Part shown: one piece after another, positions 53,220-63,374 of the stretch
How positions within the stretch are numbered: the stretch's first letter is position 1
Layout of the letters: the number at the start of each line of letters is the position of its first letter
Source: Polaromonas sp.
Lineage (GTDB): Bacteria; Pseudomonadota; Gammaproteobacteria; Burkholderiales; Burkholderiaceae_C
DNA length: 64,000 nucleotides
NCBI GenBank assembly: GCA_021737975.1
Contig: JAIPCZ010000002.1
Coordinates: 1-64,000 of the forward strand
Reading direction: 5' to 3'
The notes under the pieces: generated by a model
Seen by the model: the letters and a program-made list of their open reading frames with translations, nothing else
Databases searched by the model: none
Told to the model about the DNA's origin: nothing
Program-made: the position numbers and the translations under genes

Positions 53220-54251
53220 ATGAAACTGGCCACCCTCAAACAAGGCGGACGCGACGGCACGCTGGTCGTGGTCAACCGCGCCCTGACCCACTGCCGCGCC
53301 GTGCCCGCCATCGCGCGCACGCTGCAAGCCGCGCTGGACGACTGGGAGGCTTGTGAGCCGCAGTTGCGCCAGGTCTATGAAGCCCTCAACAGCGTTGCCT
53401 TTTCCGACCCCGAGGTGTTCGACCCGGCGCTGTGCCACTCGCCGCTGCCGCGCGCCTACCAGTGGGCCGACGGCTCGGCCTACGTGAACCACGTGGAACT
53501 GGTGCGCCGCGCCCGCGGTGCCGACTTGCCGCCCTCGTTCTGGACCGACCCCTTGATGTACCAGGGCGGCTCGGATTCGTTTGTCGGTCCGCGCGACCCC
53601 GTTTACGCCCTGTCCGAAGACTGGGGCATCGACCTCGAGGCCGAGGTGGCGGTGGTCACCGGCGATGTGCGCATGGGTTGCAGCGTGGCTGACGCCGCCA
53701 AATCGGTGCGCCTGCTGATGCTGGTCAACGACGTCTCGTTGCGCAACCTGATTCCGGCCGAGCTGGCCAAGGGATTTGGCTTCTTCCAGTCCAAGCCCGC
53801 GTGTGCGTTCAGCCCGGTGGCGGTCACGCCCGACGAGCTTGGTGCCGACTGGTCTGACAGCCGGGTGCACCGGCCCTTGACCGTGCACCTCAACGGCGCC
53901 CTGTTTGGCCAGCCCGATGCGGGCACCGACATGGTTTTCAACTTTGCCCAACTCATTGCCCACGCGGCCAAAACACGGGAACTGGAAGCGGGTTCGGTCA
54001 TTGGCTCGGGCACGGTGTCGAACAAGCAGGGTGGGCTGCAGGGCTCGTCGATCGCCAATGGCGGCGTCGGCTACTGCTGCATTGCCGAGCTGCGCACGTA
54101 CGAAACCATCGAATCCGGCGAACCGAAAACCGACTACATGAAGTTTGGCGACCGCGTGCAGATTGACATGAGCGACCGCGCCGGCGCCTCGATTTTTGGC
54201 GCCATCGACCAAACCGTCACCCGATATCCAGGCGCCGCGACGCGGGATTAA
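53220..54251 (+). CDS. Fumarylacetoacetate hydrolase-family protein (bacterial FAH type)
   Basis: 343 residues, beginning MKLATLKQGGRDGTLVVVN and continuing PRAYQWADGSAYVNHVELVR, SFWTDPLMYQGGSDSFVGP and DWGIDLEAEVAVVTGDV (the metal-binding Glu/Asp residues). It resembles the short bacterial fumarylacetoacetase of homogentisate degradation, which cleaves fumarylacetoacetate to fumarate and acetoacetate. No homogentisate dioxygenase gene is in the window, so the substrate may be another ring-fission product. Only 6 bp separate it from the VOC gene. Confidence 0.88.
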   Translation: MKLATLKQGGRDGTLVVVNRALTHCRAVPAIARTLQAALDDWEACEPQLRQVYEALNSVAFSDPEVFDPALCHSPLPRAYQWADGSAYVNHVELVRRARGADLPPSFWTDPLMYQGGSDSFVGPRDPVYALSEDWGIDLEAEVAVVTGDVRMGCSVADAAKSVRLLMLVNDVSLRNLIPAELAKGFGFFQSKPACAFSPVAVTPDELGADWSDSRVHRPLTVHLNGALFGQPDAGTDMVFNFAQLIAHAAKTRELEAGSVIGSGTVSNKQGGLQGSSIANGGVGYCCIAELRTYETIESGEPKTDYMKFGDRVQIDMSDRAGASIFGAIDQTVTRYPGAATRD

Positions 54252-54289
54252 TTGGACTCTGACTCTCCATATTTTTTCAAGGAAATTTC

Positions 54290-55957
54290 ATGACCCATGT
54301 TCTGTTTGAAAAGCACCGCGCCAAGCTCGACGCCGCGCTCAACGCCATCCACACCCGTGGCTACTGGGCCGCGTACAACGAGATGCCCAGCCCCAAGACC
54401 TATGGCGAAACCGCCCCCGCAGACGGCAAGTCAGCGTTCGAGGCGCACCTGGGCCAGAAGTTTGACTTGCAGCAGCCCGGCACCACCGCCTGGCTGGCGC
54501 CCGAGGTGTCGCCGTTTGGCATTGAGCTGAACGTGCAGTACCCGGTGTGCGACATCGAGGCGCTGATTGGCGCTGGCCAGGCCGCCATGCCCGGCTGGCA
54601 GGCGGCAGGGGTGGAGGGCCGCACCGGCCTGTGCGTCGAAATGCTCGACCGCCTGAACGCGCAAAGCTTCGAGATCGCCCATGCGGTGATGATGACCACC
54701 GGCCAGGGCTGGATGATGGCCTTCCAGGCCGGCAGCCCGCACGCCCAGGACCGTGGCCTGGAGGCCGTGAGCTACGCTTACCGCGAGCAAAGCTTTGTGC
54801 CCGCCGAGGCCACCTGGGAAAAACCGCAAGGCAAAAATCCGCCGCTGGTCATGAAAAAGCATTTCGAGATCGTCGGCCGCGGTGTGGCCGTGGTGGTGGG
54901 TTGCGCCACTTTCCCGACCTGGAACACCTATCCCGGTCTGTTCGCGGCGCTGGCGACCGGCAACGCGGTCATTGTCAAACCGCATGACAACGCGGTGCTG
55001 CCTGCCGCCATCACGGTGCGCACCCTGCGCGCGGTCCTGGCCGAGCATGGCATGGACCCCAATCTGGTCACCCTGTGTGTGCCGGCCAGGCCCGAAACCA
55101 CGCAGACGCTGGTGACGCACCCGGCAGTGAAATCGGTCGACTTCACCGGCGGCAACGTGTTTGGCCAGTGGCTCATCGACCACTGCCGCCAGGCCCAGGT
55201 CTATGCCGAGCTGGCCGGTGTGAACAACATCGTGATCGACTCGACCGACGCCTACAAACCCATGCTGCGCAACCTGGCGTTCACGCTGTCGCTGTACTCG
55301 GGCCAGATGTGCACCACCTCGCAAGCGCTGCTGGTGCCCGCCGGCGGCATTGACACCGAAGACGGCCACAAGACCTATGACGAGGTGTGCGCCGACCTGG
55401 CCCGCGCCATTGAGGGTTTTCTGGCCAAACCCGAGGTGGCTTTTGCCGTGCTCGGCGCGGTGCAATCCCAAGCCACGCTGGCGCGTATCGCGCTCGCAAA
55501 CGGCGGCACTCTGGGCCGGGTGCTGCTGGCCTCAAGGAAACTCGACAACCCCGAGTTCCCCAAGGCTGACGTGCACACCCCGGTGCTGCTGGCCTGCGAC
55601 GCCGCCGATGAGGCCGCCTACATGGAAGAGCGTTTTGGCCCCATCACCTTTGTCGTCAAGGTGGCCGACACCGCGGCCGCCATTGCCCTGTCGGAGCGCA
55701 TCATCAGCAGCCACGGCGCGCTCACGGCCGGCCTCTACTCGACCCGTGCCGACGTGATCGACGCCATGACGGCAGCCACCTGGCGTTCCAAGGTGGCCCT
55801 GTCGATCAACCTGACCGGCGCGGTGTTTGTGAACCAGTCCGCCGCGTTCTCCGACTACCACGGCACCGGCGGCAACCCCGCGGCCAACGCCTCGTACTCG
55901 GACTCGGCCTTTGTCGCCAACCGCTTCCGGGTGGTGCAGCGTCGTTACCACGTTTGA
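54290..55957 (+). CDS. paaN: PaaN: aldehyde dehydrogenase-superfamily phenylacetate-degradation protein
   Basis: 555 residues of the aldehyde dehydrogenase superfamily, PaaN type. The nucleophile Cys is in GQMCTTSQALLV and the general-base Glu in YAELAGVNNIV; FTGGNVFGQWL supplies the cofactor fold. Unlike PaaZ there is no C-terminal MaoC hydratase domain. It likely oxidises the ring-opened aldehyde (3-oxo-5,6-dehydrosuberyl-CoA semialdehyde) in the Paa pathway. It starts 38 bp after the FAH gene and leads the paa genes. Confidence 0.9.
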   Translation: MTHVLFEKHRAKLDAALNAIHTRGYWAAYNEMPSPKTYGETAPADGKSAFEAHLGQKFDLQQPGTTAWLAPEVSPFGIELNVQYPVCDIEALIGAGQAAMPGWQAAGVEGRTGLCVEMLDRLNAQSFEIAHAVMMTTGQGWMMAFQAGSPHAQDRGLEAVSYAYREQSFVPAEATWEKPQGKNPPLVMKKHFEIVGRGVAVVVGCATFPTWNTYPGLFAALATGNAVIVKPHDNAVLPAAITVRTLRAVLAEHGMDPNLVTLCVPARPETTQTLVTHPAVKSVDFTGGNVFGQWLIDHCRQAQVYAELAGVNNIVIDSTDAYKPMLRNLAFTLSLYSGQMCTTSQALLVPAGGIDTEDGHKTYDEVCADLARAIEGFLAKPEVAFAVLGAVQSQATLARIALANGGTLGRVLLASRKLDNPEFPKADVHTPVLLACDAADEAAYMEERFGPITFVVKVADTAAAIALSERIISSHGALTAGLYSTRADVIDAMTAATWRSKVALSINLTGAVFVNQSAAFSDYHGTGGNPAANASYSDSAFVANRFRVVQRRYHV

Positions 55958-55966
55958 GGCCTCGCC

Positions 55967-56758
55967 ATGACCTACCAGAATATTCGTTTTGAAGCCCGGG
56001 ACGGTATTGCCCGCCTGACGCTGAACCGGCCGGACAAGCTCAACAGCTTCAACGGCGCCATGCACGCCGAGTTGCGCGCCGCGCTCGATGTCGTGCAGCA
56101 CGACAAAAGCATCCGCGTGCTGGTCATCACCGGCGCCGGGCGCGGTTTTTGCGCGGGGCAGGACCTGGCCGACCCCGACATGGCCATGGGCCCGCTGCAG
56201 CCCGACATCGGCAACGTGGTAGAGCACAACTACAAGCCGCTGATTTTGGCGCTGCAAAACCTGCGCGTGCCCACCGTGGCACAAGTCAACGGTATCGCCG
56301 CCGGGGCCGGGGCCAGCCTGGCGCTGGCCTGCGACCTGGTGATTGCCGGCAAGTCGGCCGCATTTCTGCAGGCCTTCAGCAAAATCGGCCTGATTCCCGA
56401 CACCGGCGGCACCTGGTTCCTGCCACAGCGCGTGGGCATGGCCCGCGCCATGGGGCTGGCACTGCTGGCCGACAAATTACCCGCAGAAAAAGCCGCCGAA
56501 TGGGGACTGATCTGGCAAGCCGTCGAGGACAGCGACCTGACCGCCACGGTGGACCAGCTCGCCACGCAACTGGCCGCCATGCCGACCAAGGCGCTGGTGC
56601 GCACGCGCCAAGCCATGCACGCCGCGCCCAACCACACGCTGGAGCAGCAGCTCAACATGGAAGGCGGCTTCATGCGCGAGCTGGGCTGGAGCCCGGACTT
56701 TGCCGAAGGTGTGGCCGCCTTCATGGAAAAGCGCGCACCCAGGTTCACCGGAAACTGA
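55967..56758 (+). CDS. paaG: PaaG: ring-1,2-epoxyphenylacetyl-CoA isomerase
   Basis: 263 residues of the crotonase family. The oxyanion loops read GAGRGFCAGQDLADPD and VAQVNGIAAGAGASLALACDLV; SKIGLIPDTGGTWFLPQRVG contains the PaaG-type acidic residue. It converts the phenylacetyl-CoA epoxide to the oxepin and later shifts a double bond. Nine bp downstream of paaN and 7 bp before paaH. Confidence 0.93.
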   Translation: MTYQNIRFEARDGIARLTLNRPDKLNSFNGAMHAELRAALDVVQHDKSIRVLVITGAGRGFCAGQDLADPDMAMGPLQPDIGNVVEHNYKPLILALQNLRVPTVAQVNGIAAGAGASLALACDLVIAGKSAAFLQAFSKIGLIPDTGGTWFLPQRVGMARAMGLALLADKLPAEKAAEWGLIWQAVEDSDLTATVDQLATQLAAMPTKALVRTRQAMHAAPNHTLEQQLNMEGGFMRELGWSPDFAEGVAAFMEKRAPRFTGN

Positions 56759-56765
56759 GCACCCC

Positions 56766-58289
56766 ATGACACAAGCGCTCTCACAACTAGCCGTGGTCGG
56801 TGTCATCGGCGCCGGGGCCATGGGTGCCGGTATTGCCCAGGTGGCAGCCCAGGGCGGGCACCCGGTCAAGCTGCTCGACAATCGCCCCGGCGCGGCCGCC
56901 CAGGCCATTGCCGGCATTCGTGCCCAGTTTGAAAAAATGGCGGCCAAGGGCAAGCTCAGCCCCGAACTTGCCAGCGCGGCTGGTGCGCGTTTGCAGGCCG
57001 TCGACCAAGTCTCTGAACTGGCCGATGCGGCCTTGGTGGTGGAAGCCATTGTGGAAAACCTGCAGGTCAAACAAACGCTGTTCAAGGAACTAGAAGCCGT
57101 GGTCTCCGGGGGCTGCATTCTGGCCAGCAACACCTCGTCGATTTCCATCACCGCGATTGGTGCAGCACTTGCCAGCCCGCAACGCCTGGCAGGCTTGCAC
57201 TTCTTCAACCCGGCACCGCTGATGGCGCTGGTGGAAGTGGTGTCGGGCCTGGCCACCGCGCCGGAAGTGGCCGGCACCTTGTATGACACCGCGCTGGCCT
57301 GGGGCAAGACCCCGGTGCACGCCAAGTCCACCCCCGGTTTTATTGTCAACCGGGTGGCGCGCCCCTATTACGCCGAAGCCTTGCGCGTGCTGACCGAGGG
57401 CGGTGCCGATTGCGCCACGCTCGATGCCTGCTGCCGCGAGGCGGGTGGGTTTCGCATGGGGCCGTTCGAACTGATGGACATGATCGGCCACGACGTCAAC
57501 TTTGCCGTGACCAGCTCGGTGTGGCGCGCGTTTTTCAACGACCCGCGTTTCTTGCCCTCGCTGATCCAGCAGGATTTGGTCGATGCCGGTTTTCTGGGAA
57601 AAAAATCCGGCCGGGGTTTTTACAGCTACGAGGAAGGCGCCAGCAAACCGCCGCCCGCCACCGTGCCGGCGCTGGCACGGCCCCATGCCATCGTGCTGTA
57701 CGGCCAGTCTGCCGCGGCCCGGGCCATTGCCTTGCGCCTGCAAGCCAATGGCGTTGCCTTCACCCAGGCCCAGGCGAAGGGCGACACGCTGGCCACTGCG
57801 GGTGACGCCACCCTGCGCGTGACCGATGGCCGCACTGCCACCCGCTGTGCATTTGACACCCAGACCCCCAACACCGTGCTGATTGATTTGGCGCTGGACT
57901 ACTCAAAAGCCACCCGCCTGGCCGTGAGTGTGGCCGCACGGTGCGACGACGCGGCCGCCAACAGCGCCATCGGTTTGCTGCAAGCGGCGGATTTTGCCGT
58001 GTCGCAACTGCAGGACATTCCCGGCCTGATCGTCATGCGCACCGTGGCCATGCTGGCCAATGAGGCGGCGGATGCCGTCAACCAGGGCGTGTGTGATGCC
58101 GCCGCTGTCGACACCGCGATGCGCCTGGGCGTCAATTACCCCTGCGGACCGCTGGCTTGGGCCAACAGCCTTGGCCTGGCGCAGCTCAGCACGGTGCTCG
58201 GCCATCTGGCGCAAACCTATGGCGAGGACCGCTACCGCACCTCGCCCCTGATCCAACACCACGTTTTTGCCGCAAAGGACTTTTCATGA
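56766..58289 (+). CDS. paaH: PaaH: 3-hydroxyadipyl-CoA dehydrogenase
   Basis: 507 residues, a 3-hydroxyacyl-CoA dehydrogenase with two C-terminal 3HCDH domains, typical of PaaH (longer than FadB-type partners). The NAD site is VIGAGAMGAGIAQVAAQGG; the catalytic His-Glu pair lies around LHFFNPAPLMALVEV. It oxidises 3-hydroxyadipyl-CoA. Its TGA overlaps the paaI ATG. Confidence 0.92.
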   Translation: MTQALSQLAVVGVIGAGAMGAGIAQVAAQGGHPVKLLDNRPGAAAQAIAGIRAQFEKMAAKGKLSPELASAAGARLQAVDQVSELADAALVVEAIVENLQVKQTLFKELEAVVSGGCILASNTSSISITAIGAALASPQRLAGLHFFNPAPLMALVEVVSGLATAPEVAGTLYDTALAWGKTPVHAKSTPGFIVNRVARPYYAEALRVLTEGGADCATLDACCREAGGFRMGPFELMDMIGHDVNFAVTSSVWRAFFNDPRFLPSLIQQDLVDAGFLGKKSGRGFYSYEEGASKPPPATVPALARPHAIVLYGQSAAARAIALRLQANGVAFTQAQAKGDTLATAGDATLRVTDGRTATRCAFDTQTPNTVLIDLALDYSKATRLAVSVAARCDDAAANSAIGLLQAADFAVSQLQDIPGLIVMRTVAMLANEAADAVNQGVCDAAAVDTAMRLGVNYPCGPLAWANSLGLAQLSTVLGHLAQTYGEDRYRTSPLIQHHVFAAKDFS

Positions 58290-58750
58290 CCGACCAACTC
58301 ACCGACCCGCAGGCCCTGGCCGACGCCGTCACCCAGGCCATGTGGTCGCGCGACCGCGCCACACAAGGCCTGGGCATGCAAATCCTGAGCGTCAAGCCGG
58401 GTTACGCGCTGATCGCCATGCCGGTGCGCGGCGACATGGTCAATGGCCACCACATCTGCCACGGCGGCTTCATGTTCATCCTGGCCGACAGCGCCTTTGC
58501 CTTTGCCTGCAACAGCTACAACCAGAACACCGTGGCCTCGAGTTGCAACATCGATTTTCTGGCGCCAGCGCGTGAAGGCGACGTGCTCGAGGCCGAGGCG
58601 GTGGAGCGCTCGCTGGCGGGCCGCACCGGGGTCTACGACATCACGGTGCGCACCCGCACGGGCAAGACGGTGGCGCTGTTTCGCGGCAAGAGTTACCGCA
58701 TCAAGGGCGAAGTGATCGCCGGCTTGCAGCATGGCGATGCCGCTGCCTGA
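58286..58750 (+). CDS. paaI: PaaI: hydroxyphenylacetyl-CoA thioesterase
   Basis: 154 residues of the hot-dog fold. NGHHICHGGFMFILADSAFA carries the family HGG-x-[IL]-F-x-LAD active-site motif. It rescues CoA from dead-end hydroxyphenylacetyl-CoA products. Overlaps paaH by four bases and is 60 bp before paaK. Confidence 0.93.
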   Translation: MTDQLTDPQALADAVTQAMWSRDRATQGLGMQILSVKPGYALIAMPVRGDMVNGHHICHGGFMFILADSAFAFACNSYNQNTVASSCNIDFLAPAREGDVLEAEAVERSLAGRTGVYDITVRTRTGKTVALFRGKSYRIKGEVIAGLQHGDAAA

Positions 58751-58810
58751 ACCTGGCCAGACCCCGCACCCGATTCACATCCAGATCAACCTGAGCAAGA
58801 GGAGACCCCC

Positions 58811-60136
58811 ATGACTGCCAAAGCCCCCCAACCCGGCGAACTTGACGCGATTGAAACCGCCAGCCGCGACGAAATTTCGGCCCTGCAACTCGAACGCCTC
58901 AAATGGTCGCTGCAGCACGCCTACGACAACGTGCCGTTTCACAAAAAGGCGTTCGACGACAAAGGTGTGCACCCCAGTGATCTGAAAACCCTGGCCGACC
59001 TCGCCAAGTTCCCGTTCATGACCAAGACCGCGCTGCGCGACCAGTACCCCTTTGGCCTGTTTGCCGTGCCAAAGGAAAAAGTCGCGCGGCTACACGCCTC
59101 CAGCGGCACTACAGGCAAGTCGATCGTGGTCGGCTACACGCTCAAGGACATCGACAACTGGGCCAATCTGGTGGCGCGCTCGATCCGCGCCGCCGGTGGC
59201 CGTGCCGGCGACATGCTGCACAACGCCTACGGCTACGGCATGTTCACCGGTGGCCTGGGCGCGCACTATGGCGCCGAGCGCCTGGGTTGCACCGTGGTGC
59301 CGATGTCGGGCGGCCAGACCGAAAAGCAGGTGCAGCAGATCGTTGATTTCCAGCCGCAAATCATCATGGTCACCCCCAGCTACTCGCTGGTGATCGCCGA
59401 GGAGTTCGAGCGCCTGGGCATCACGCCGGATCAGATTTCGCTCAAGATCGGCATCTTTGGCGCCGAGCCCTGGGGTGAGGGCATGCGCAAGGAGATCGAG
59501 CGCAAACTCGGGATCGATGCCATCGACATCTACGGCCTGACCGAAGTCATGGGCCCGGGCGTGGCGTGTGAATGTATTGAATCGAAAGACGGCCCGGTGA
59601 TCTGGGAAGACCATTTCTACCCCGAGATCATCGACCCCGAAACCGGCGAGGTGCTGCCGGACGGCTCCGACGGCGAACTGGTGTTCACCTCGCTGTCCAA
59701 GGAAGCTTTTCCGGTCATCCGTTACCGCACCCGTGACCTCACGCGCCTGCTGCCGCCCACCTCGCGCGCGTTCCGGCGCATGGGCAAGATCACCGGCCGC
59801 TCGGACGACATGCTGATCGTGCGTGGTGTCAACGTGTTCCCGAGCCAGATCGAGGAGCAAATCCTGCGCGACAAGCGGCTCTCGGGCAACTACCAGATCT
59901 TGCTGAGCCGCGACGGCCACCTCGACAACGTCGAGGTGCGCTGCGAGCTGCAGCGCGAATTCTCCGGCAAGCTGTCGGCGGCTGACGTGGCGACCCTGTC
60001 GAAGGAGTTGCAGCACCACATCAAGACCATCGTCGGCATCTCGACCCGCGTCACCGTGCTGGGTTTCGAGGCGATTCCGCGCACCCAAACCGGCAAGGCG
60101 CGCCGCCTGATCGATGAGCGGCCCAAGCAAATCTAA
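58811..60136 (+). CDS. paaK: PaaK: phenylacetate-CoA ligase
   Basis: 441 residues, the normal length. The adenylate signature LHASSGTTGKSIVVGYT, YGLTEVMGPGVACEC and ITGRSDDMLIVRGVNVFPSQIEEQ (C-terminal mobile domain, core GRSDDMLIVRG) are intact. It activates phenylacetate to phenylacetyl-CoA with ATP, the entry step of the pathway. It follows an AGGAGA SD. Confidence 0.95.
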   Translation: MTAKAPQPGELDAIETASRDEISALQLERLKWSLQHAYDNVPFHKKAFDDKGVHPSDLKTLADLAKFPFMTKTALRDQYPFGLFAVPKEKVARLHASSGTTGKSIVVGYTLKDIDNWANLVARSIRAAGGRAGDMLHNAYGYGMFTGGLGAHYGAERLGCTVVPMSGGQTEKQVQQIVDFQPQIIMVTPSYSLVIAEEFERLGITPDQISLKIGIFGAEPWGEGMRKEIERKLGIDAIDIYGLTEVMGPGVACECIESKDGPVIWEDHFYPEIIDPETGEVLPDGSDGELVFTSLSKEAFPVIRYRTRDLTRLLPPTSRAFRRMGKITGRSDDMLIVRGVNVFPSQIEEQILRDKRLSGNYQILLSRDGHLDNVEVRCELQREFSGKLSAADVATLSKELQHHIKTIVGISTRVTVLGFEAIPRTQTGKARRLIDERPKQI

Positions 60137-60146
60137 GGAACCCACC

Positions 60147-61352
<1,206 letters not shown>

Positions 61353-61380
61353 TTTTTTAACCCCCTGTAGGAGACAAAGC

Positions 61381-62526
61381 ATGAAATTCACGATGAAAAA
61401 ACTGGTCATTGGCACCGCATTGGCAATGGGCACACTGGCTGCCATGGCGGCGGACACGATCAAGATCGGCTCCGTTCTGTCGGTCACCGGCCCGGCCGCC
61501 TTTTTGGGCGACCCCGAGCTCAAGACGCTGCAGATGTATGTCGAAGAGATCAACAAGAAAGGCGGCGTGATCGGTCGCCAGCTGGAGCTGGTGCATTACG
61601 ACGACGGCAGTGATGCCGGCAAGGCCAACGGCTTTGGCAAGCGCTTGATCGACGACGACAAGGTCGACATCATTGTGGGCGGCACCACCACCGGGTCCAC
61701 CATGTCGATGGCGCCGCTGGTCGAAAAAGCCGGTATTCCTTTCATCTCCCTCGCCGGTGCGGTGGTGATTGTTGAGCCGGTCAAGAAGTGGGTGTTCAAG
61801 ACCCCGCACACCGACCGCATGGCCGCTGAAAAGGTTTTTGAAGACATGAAAAAACGCGGCCTGACCAAGGTCGCCCTGTTCTCCGAGACCAGCGGCTTTG
61901 GCCAGTCCGGCAAGAAGGAAACCGAGGGTGTGGCGGCCAAGTACGGCATCACGCTGGTCGCCAACGAAACCTACGGCCCCAAGGACACCGACATGAGCCC
62001 GCAGCTCACCAAGATCCGCAATGTGCCGGGCGTCCAGGCCGTGTTCATTTTTGGTCTGGGTCAGGGTCCGGCCATTGCCACCAAGGGCTACAAGCAGCTC
62101 GGCATGACGCTGCCGCTGTACCACGCGCATGGTGTGGCGTCTGATGAGTTCATCAAGCTCGCCGGCCCTGCCGCTGAAGGTGTTCGCCTGCCGGCCGCCG
62201 CGCTGCTGGTGGCCAACAAGCTGGCCGCCAATGACCCGCAAAAGCCTGTGGCCGAAGGCTACACCAAGGCTTACAGCGCCAAGTGGAAATCGGATGTGTC
62301 GACTTTTGGCGGTCATGCCTATGACGGCCTGATGCTGGCGGTGGATGCGATCAAGCGCGCCGGCAGCACCGACAAGGCCAAGGTCCGCGACGCGATTGAG
62401 GCCACCAAGGGTTTCGTCGGCACCGGCGGCCTGGTCAACATGTCGGCCACCGACCACATGGGCCTCGACCTGTCAGCCTTCAAGATGCTTGAAATCAAGA
62501 ACGGTGACTGGACGCTGGCGCAATAA
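61381..62526 (+). CDS. livK: LIV-type ABC transporter substrate-binding protein
   Basis: 381 residues: a signal peptide (KLVIGTALAMGTLAAMAA) and a periplasmic type I binding fold with IKIGSVLSVTGPAAFLGDPE, NKKGGVIGRQLELVHYDDG and DKVDIIVGGTTTGSTM. It is the only LIV binding protein in the window, 11.7 kb from livF but in the same presumed operon, so it likely feeds LivHMGF. The ligand may be phenylacetate or another aromatic acid. Confidence 0.9.
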   Translation: MKFTMKKLVIGTALAMGTLAAMAADTIKIGSVLSVTGPAAFLGDPELKTLQMYVEEINKKGGVIGRQLELVHYDDGSDAGKANGFGKRLIDDDKVDIIVGGTTTGSTMSMAPLVEKAGIPFISLAGAVVIVEPVKKWVFKTPHTDRMAAEKVFEDMKKRGLTKVALFSETSGFGQSGKKETEGVAAKYGITLVANETYGPKDTDMSPQLTKIRNVPGVQAVFIFGLGQGPAIATKGYKQLGMTLPLYHAHGVASDEFIKLAGPAAEGVRLPAAALLVANKLAANDPQKPVAEGYTKAYSAKWKSDVSTFGGHAYDGLMLAVDAIKRAGSTDKAKVRDAIEATKGFVGTGGLVNMSATDHMGLDLSAFKMLEIKNGDWTLAQ

Positions 62527-62556
62527 GAACCGCCTGCCAACCGCCACGGAAGCACC

Positions 62557-63342
62557 ATGTACGCCACACTTGATATCGAACGCACGGGCCAGGTCGCCAC
62601 GGTCTGGATGAACCGCCCGGAGGTGTTCAACGCCTTCAACGAGCAGCTGATTGCCGACCTCAGCGATGCCTGCCACAAGCTCGACGCGGATGCCGGTGTG
62701 CGCGTGGTGGTGCTGGGCGGGCGCGGCCGGCATTTTTCGGCTGGCGCGGACCTGAACTGGATGCGCCGCGCCGCGGAAGGCAGCGAAGCCGACAACCTGG
62801 CAGACGCACGCCGCTTTGCCGGCATGCTGCGCCTGCTGTCGGGCCTGTCCAAGCCGACCATCGCGCGCATTCAGGGCGCGGCATTGGGCGGTGGCACCGG
62901 GCTGGCCGCGGCCTGTGACATGGCGGTGGCCAGCAGCGACGCGGTGTTTTCCACCTCCGAGGTCAAGTTCGGCATCATCCCCGCGGTCATCAGCCCCTAT
63001 GTGCTGCGCGCCATCGGGCCGCGCCATGCGCTGCGCTATTTCCAGAGCGCCGAACGCATCAGCGCAGAGCGCGCGCTGGCCATTGGACTGGTCAACGAGG
63101 TCACGCCGGTGGACGCGCTCGACGCCGGTGTGGCGGCCCTGATCGAGCCCTTGCTGGCCGGTGCGCCCAGCGCCCAAAAGGCCGCCAAGGAACTGATCGA
63201 AGCCATCAAGGGCCGGCCGATTGACGAGCACACGCTCGAAGACACCGCCCGGCGCATCGCCCGCCAACGCGCGACCGCCGAGGGCCGCGATGGTGTCGCC
63301 GCCTTTCTGGACAAACGGCCGCCCGCCTGGCTGGCGAGCTAA
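62557..63342 (+). CDS. Enoyl-CoA hydratase (LiuC/PaaF-like)
   Basis: 261 residues of the crotonase family. The oxyanion motif [19 protein letters not shown] and [20 protein letters not shown] resemble methylglutaconyl-CoA hydratase (LiuC) more than classical PaaF. By position it should hydrate 2,3-dehydroadipyl-CoA in the Paa pathway (PaaF role), because no other PaaF candidate lies between paaG and paaA. Substrate must be tested. Confidence 0.8.
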   Translation: MYATLDIERTGQVATVWMNRPEVFNAFNEQLIADLSDACHKLDADAGVRVVVLGGRGRHFSAGADLNWMRRAAEGSEADNLADARRFAGMLRLLSGLSKPTIARIQGAALGGGTGLAAACDMAVASSDAVFSTSEVKFGIIPAVISPYVLRAIGPRHALRYFQSAERISAERALAIGLVNEVTPVDALDAGVAALIEPLLAGAPSAQKAAKELIEAIKGRPIDEHTLEDTARRIARQRATAEGRDGVAAFLDKRPPAWLAS

Positions 63343-63374
63343 GTTTATTTTTCAACCCACAGGAGTCACATCTT

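Noticed and set aside
50630-54212. Very long minus-strand frames opposite the FAD monooxygenase and VOC/FAH genes
   Set aside because: Same GC-driven artefact; the plus-strand frames have clear domains and ribosome-binding sites.
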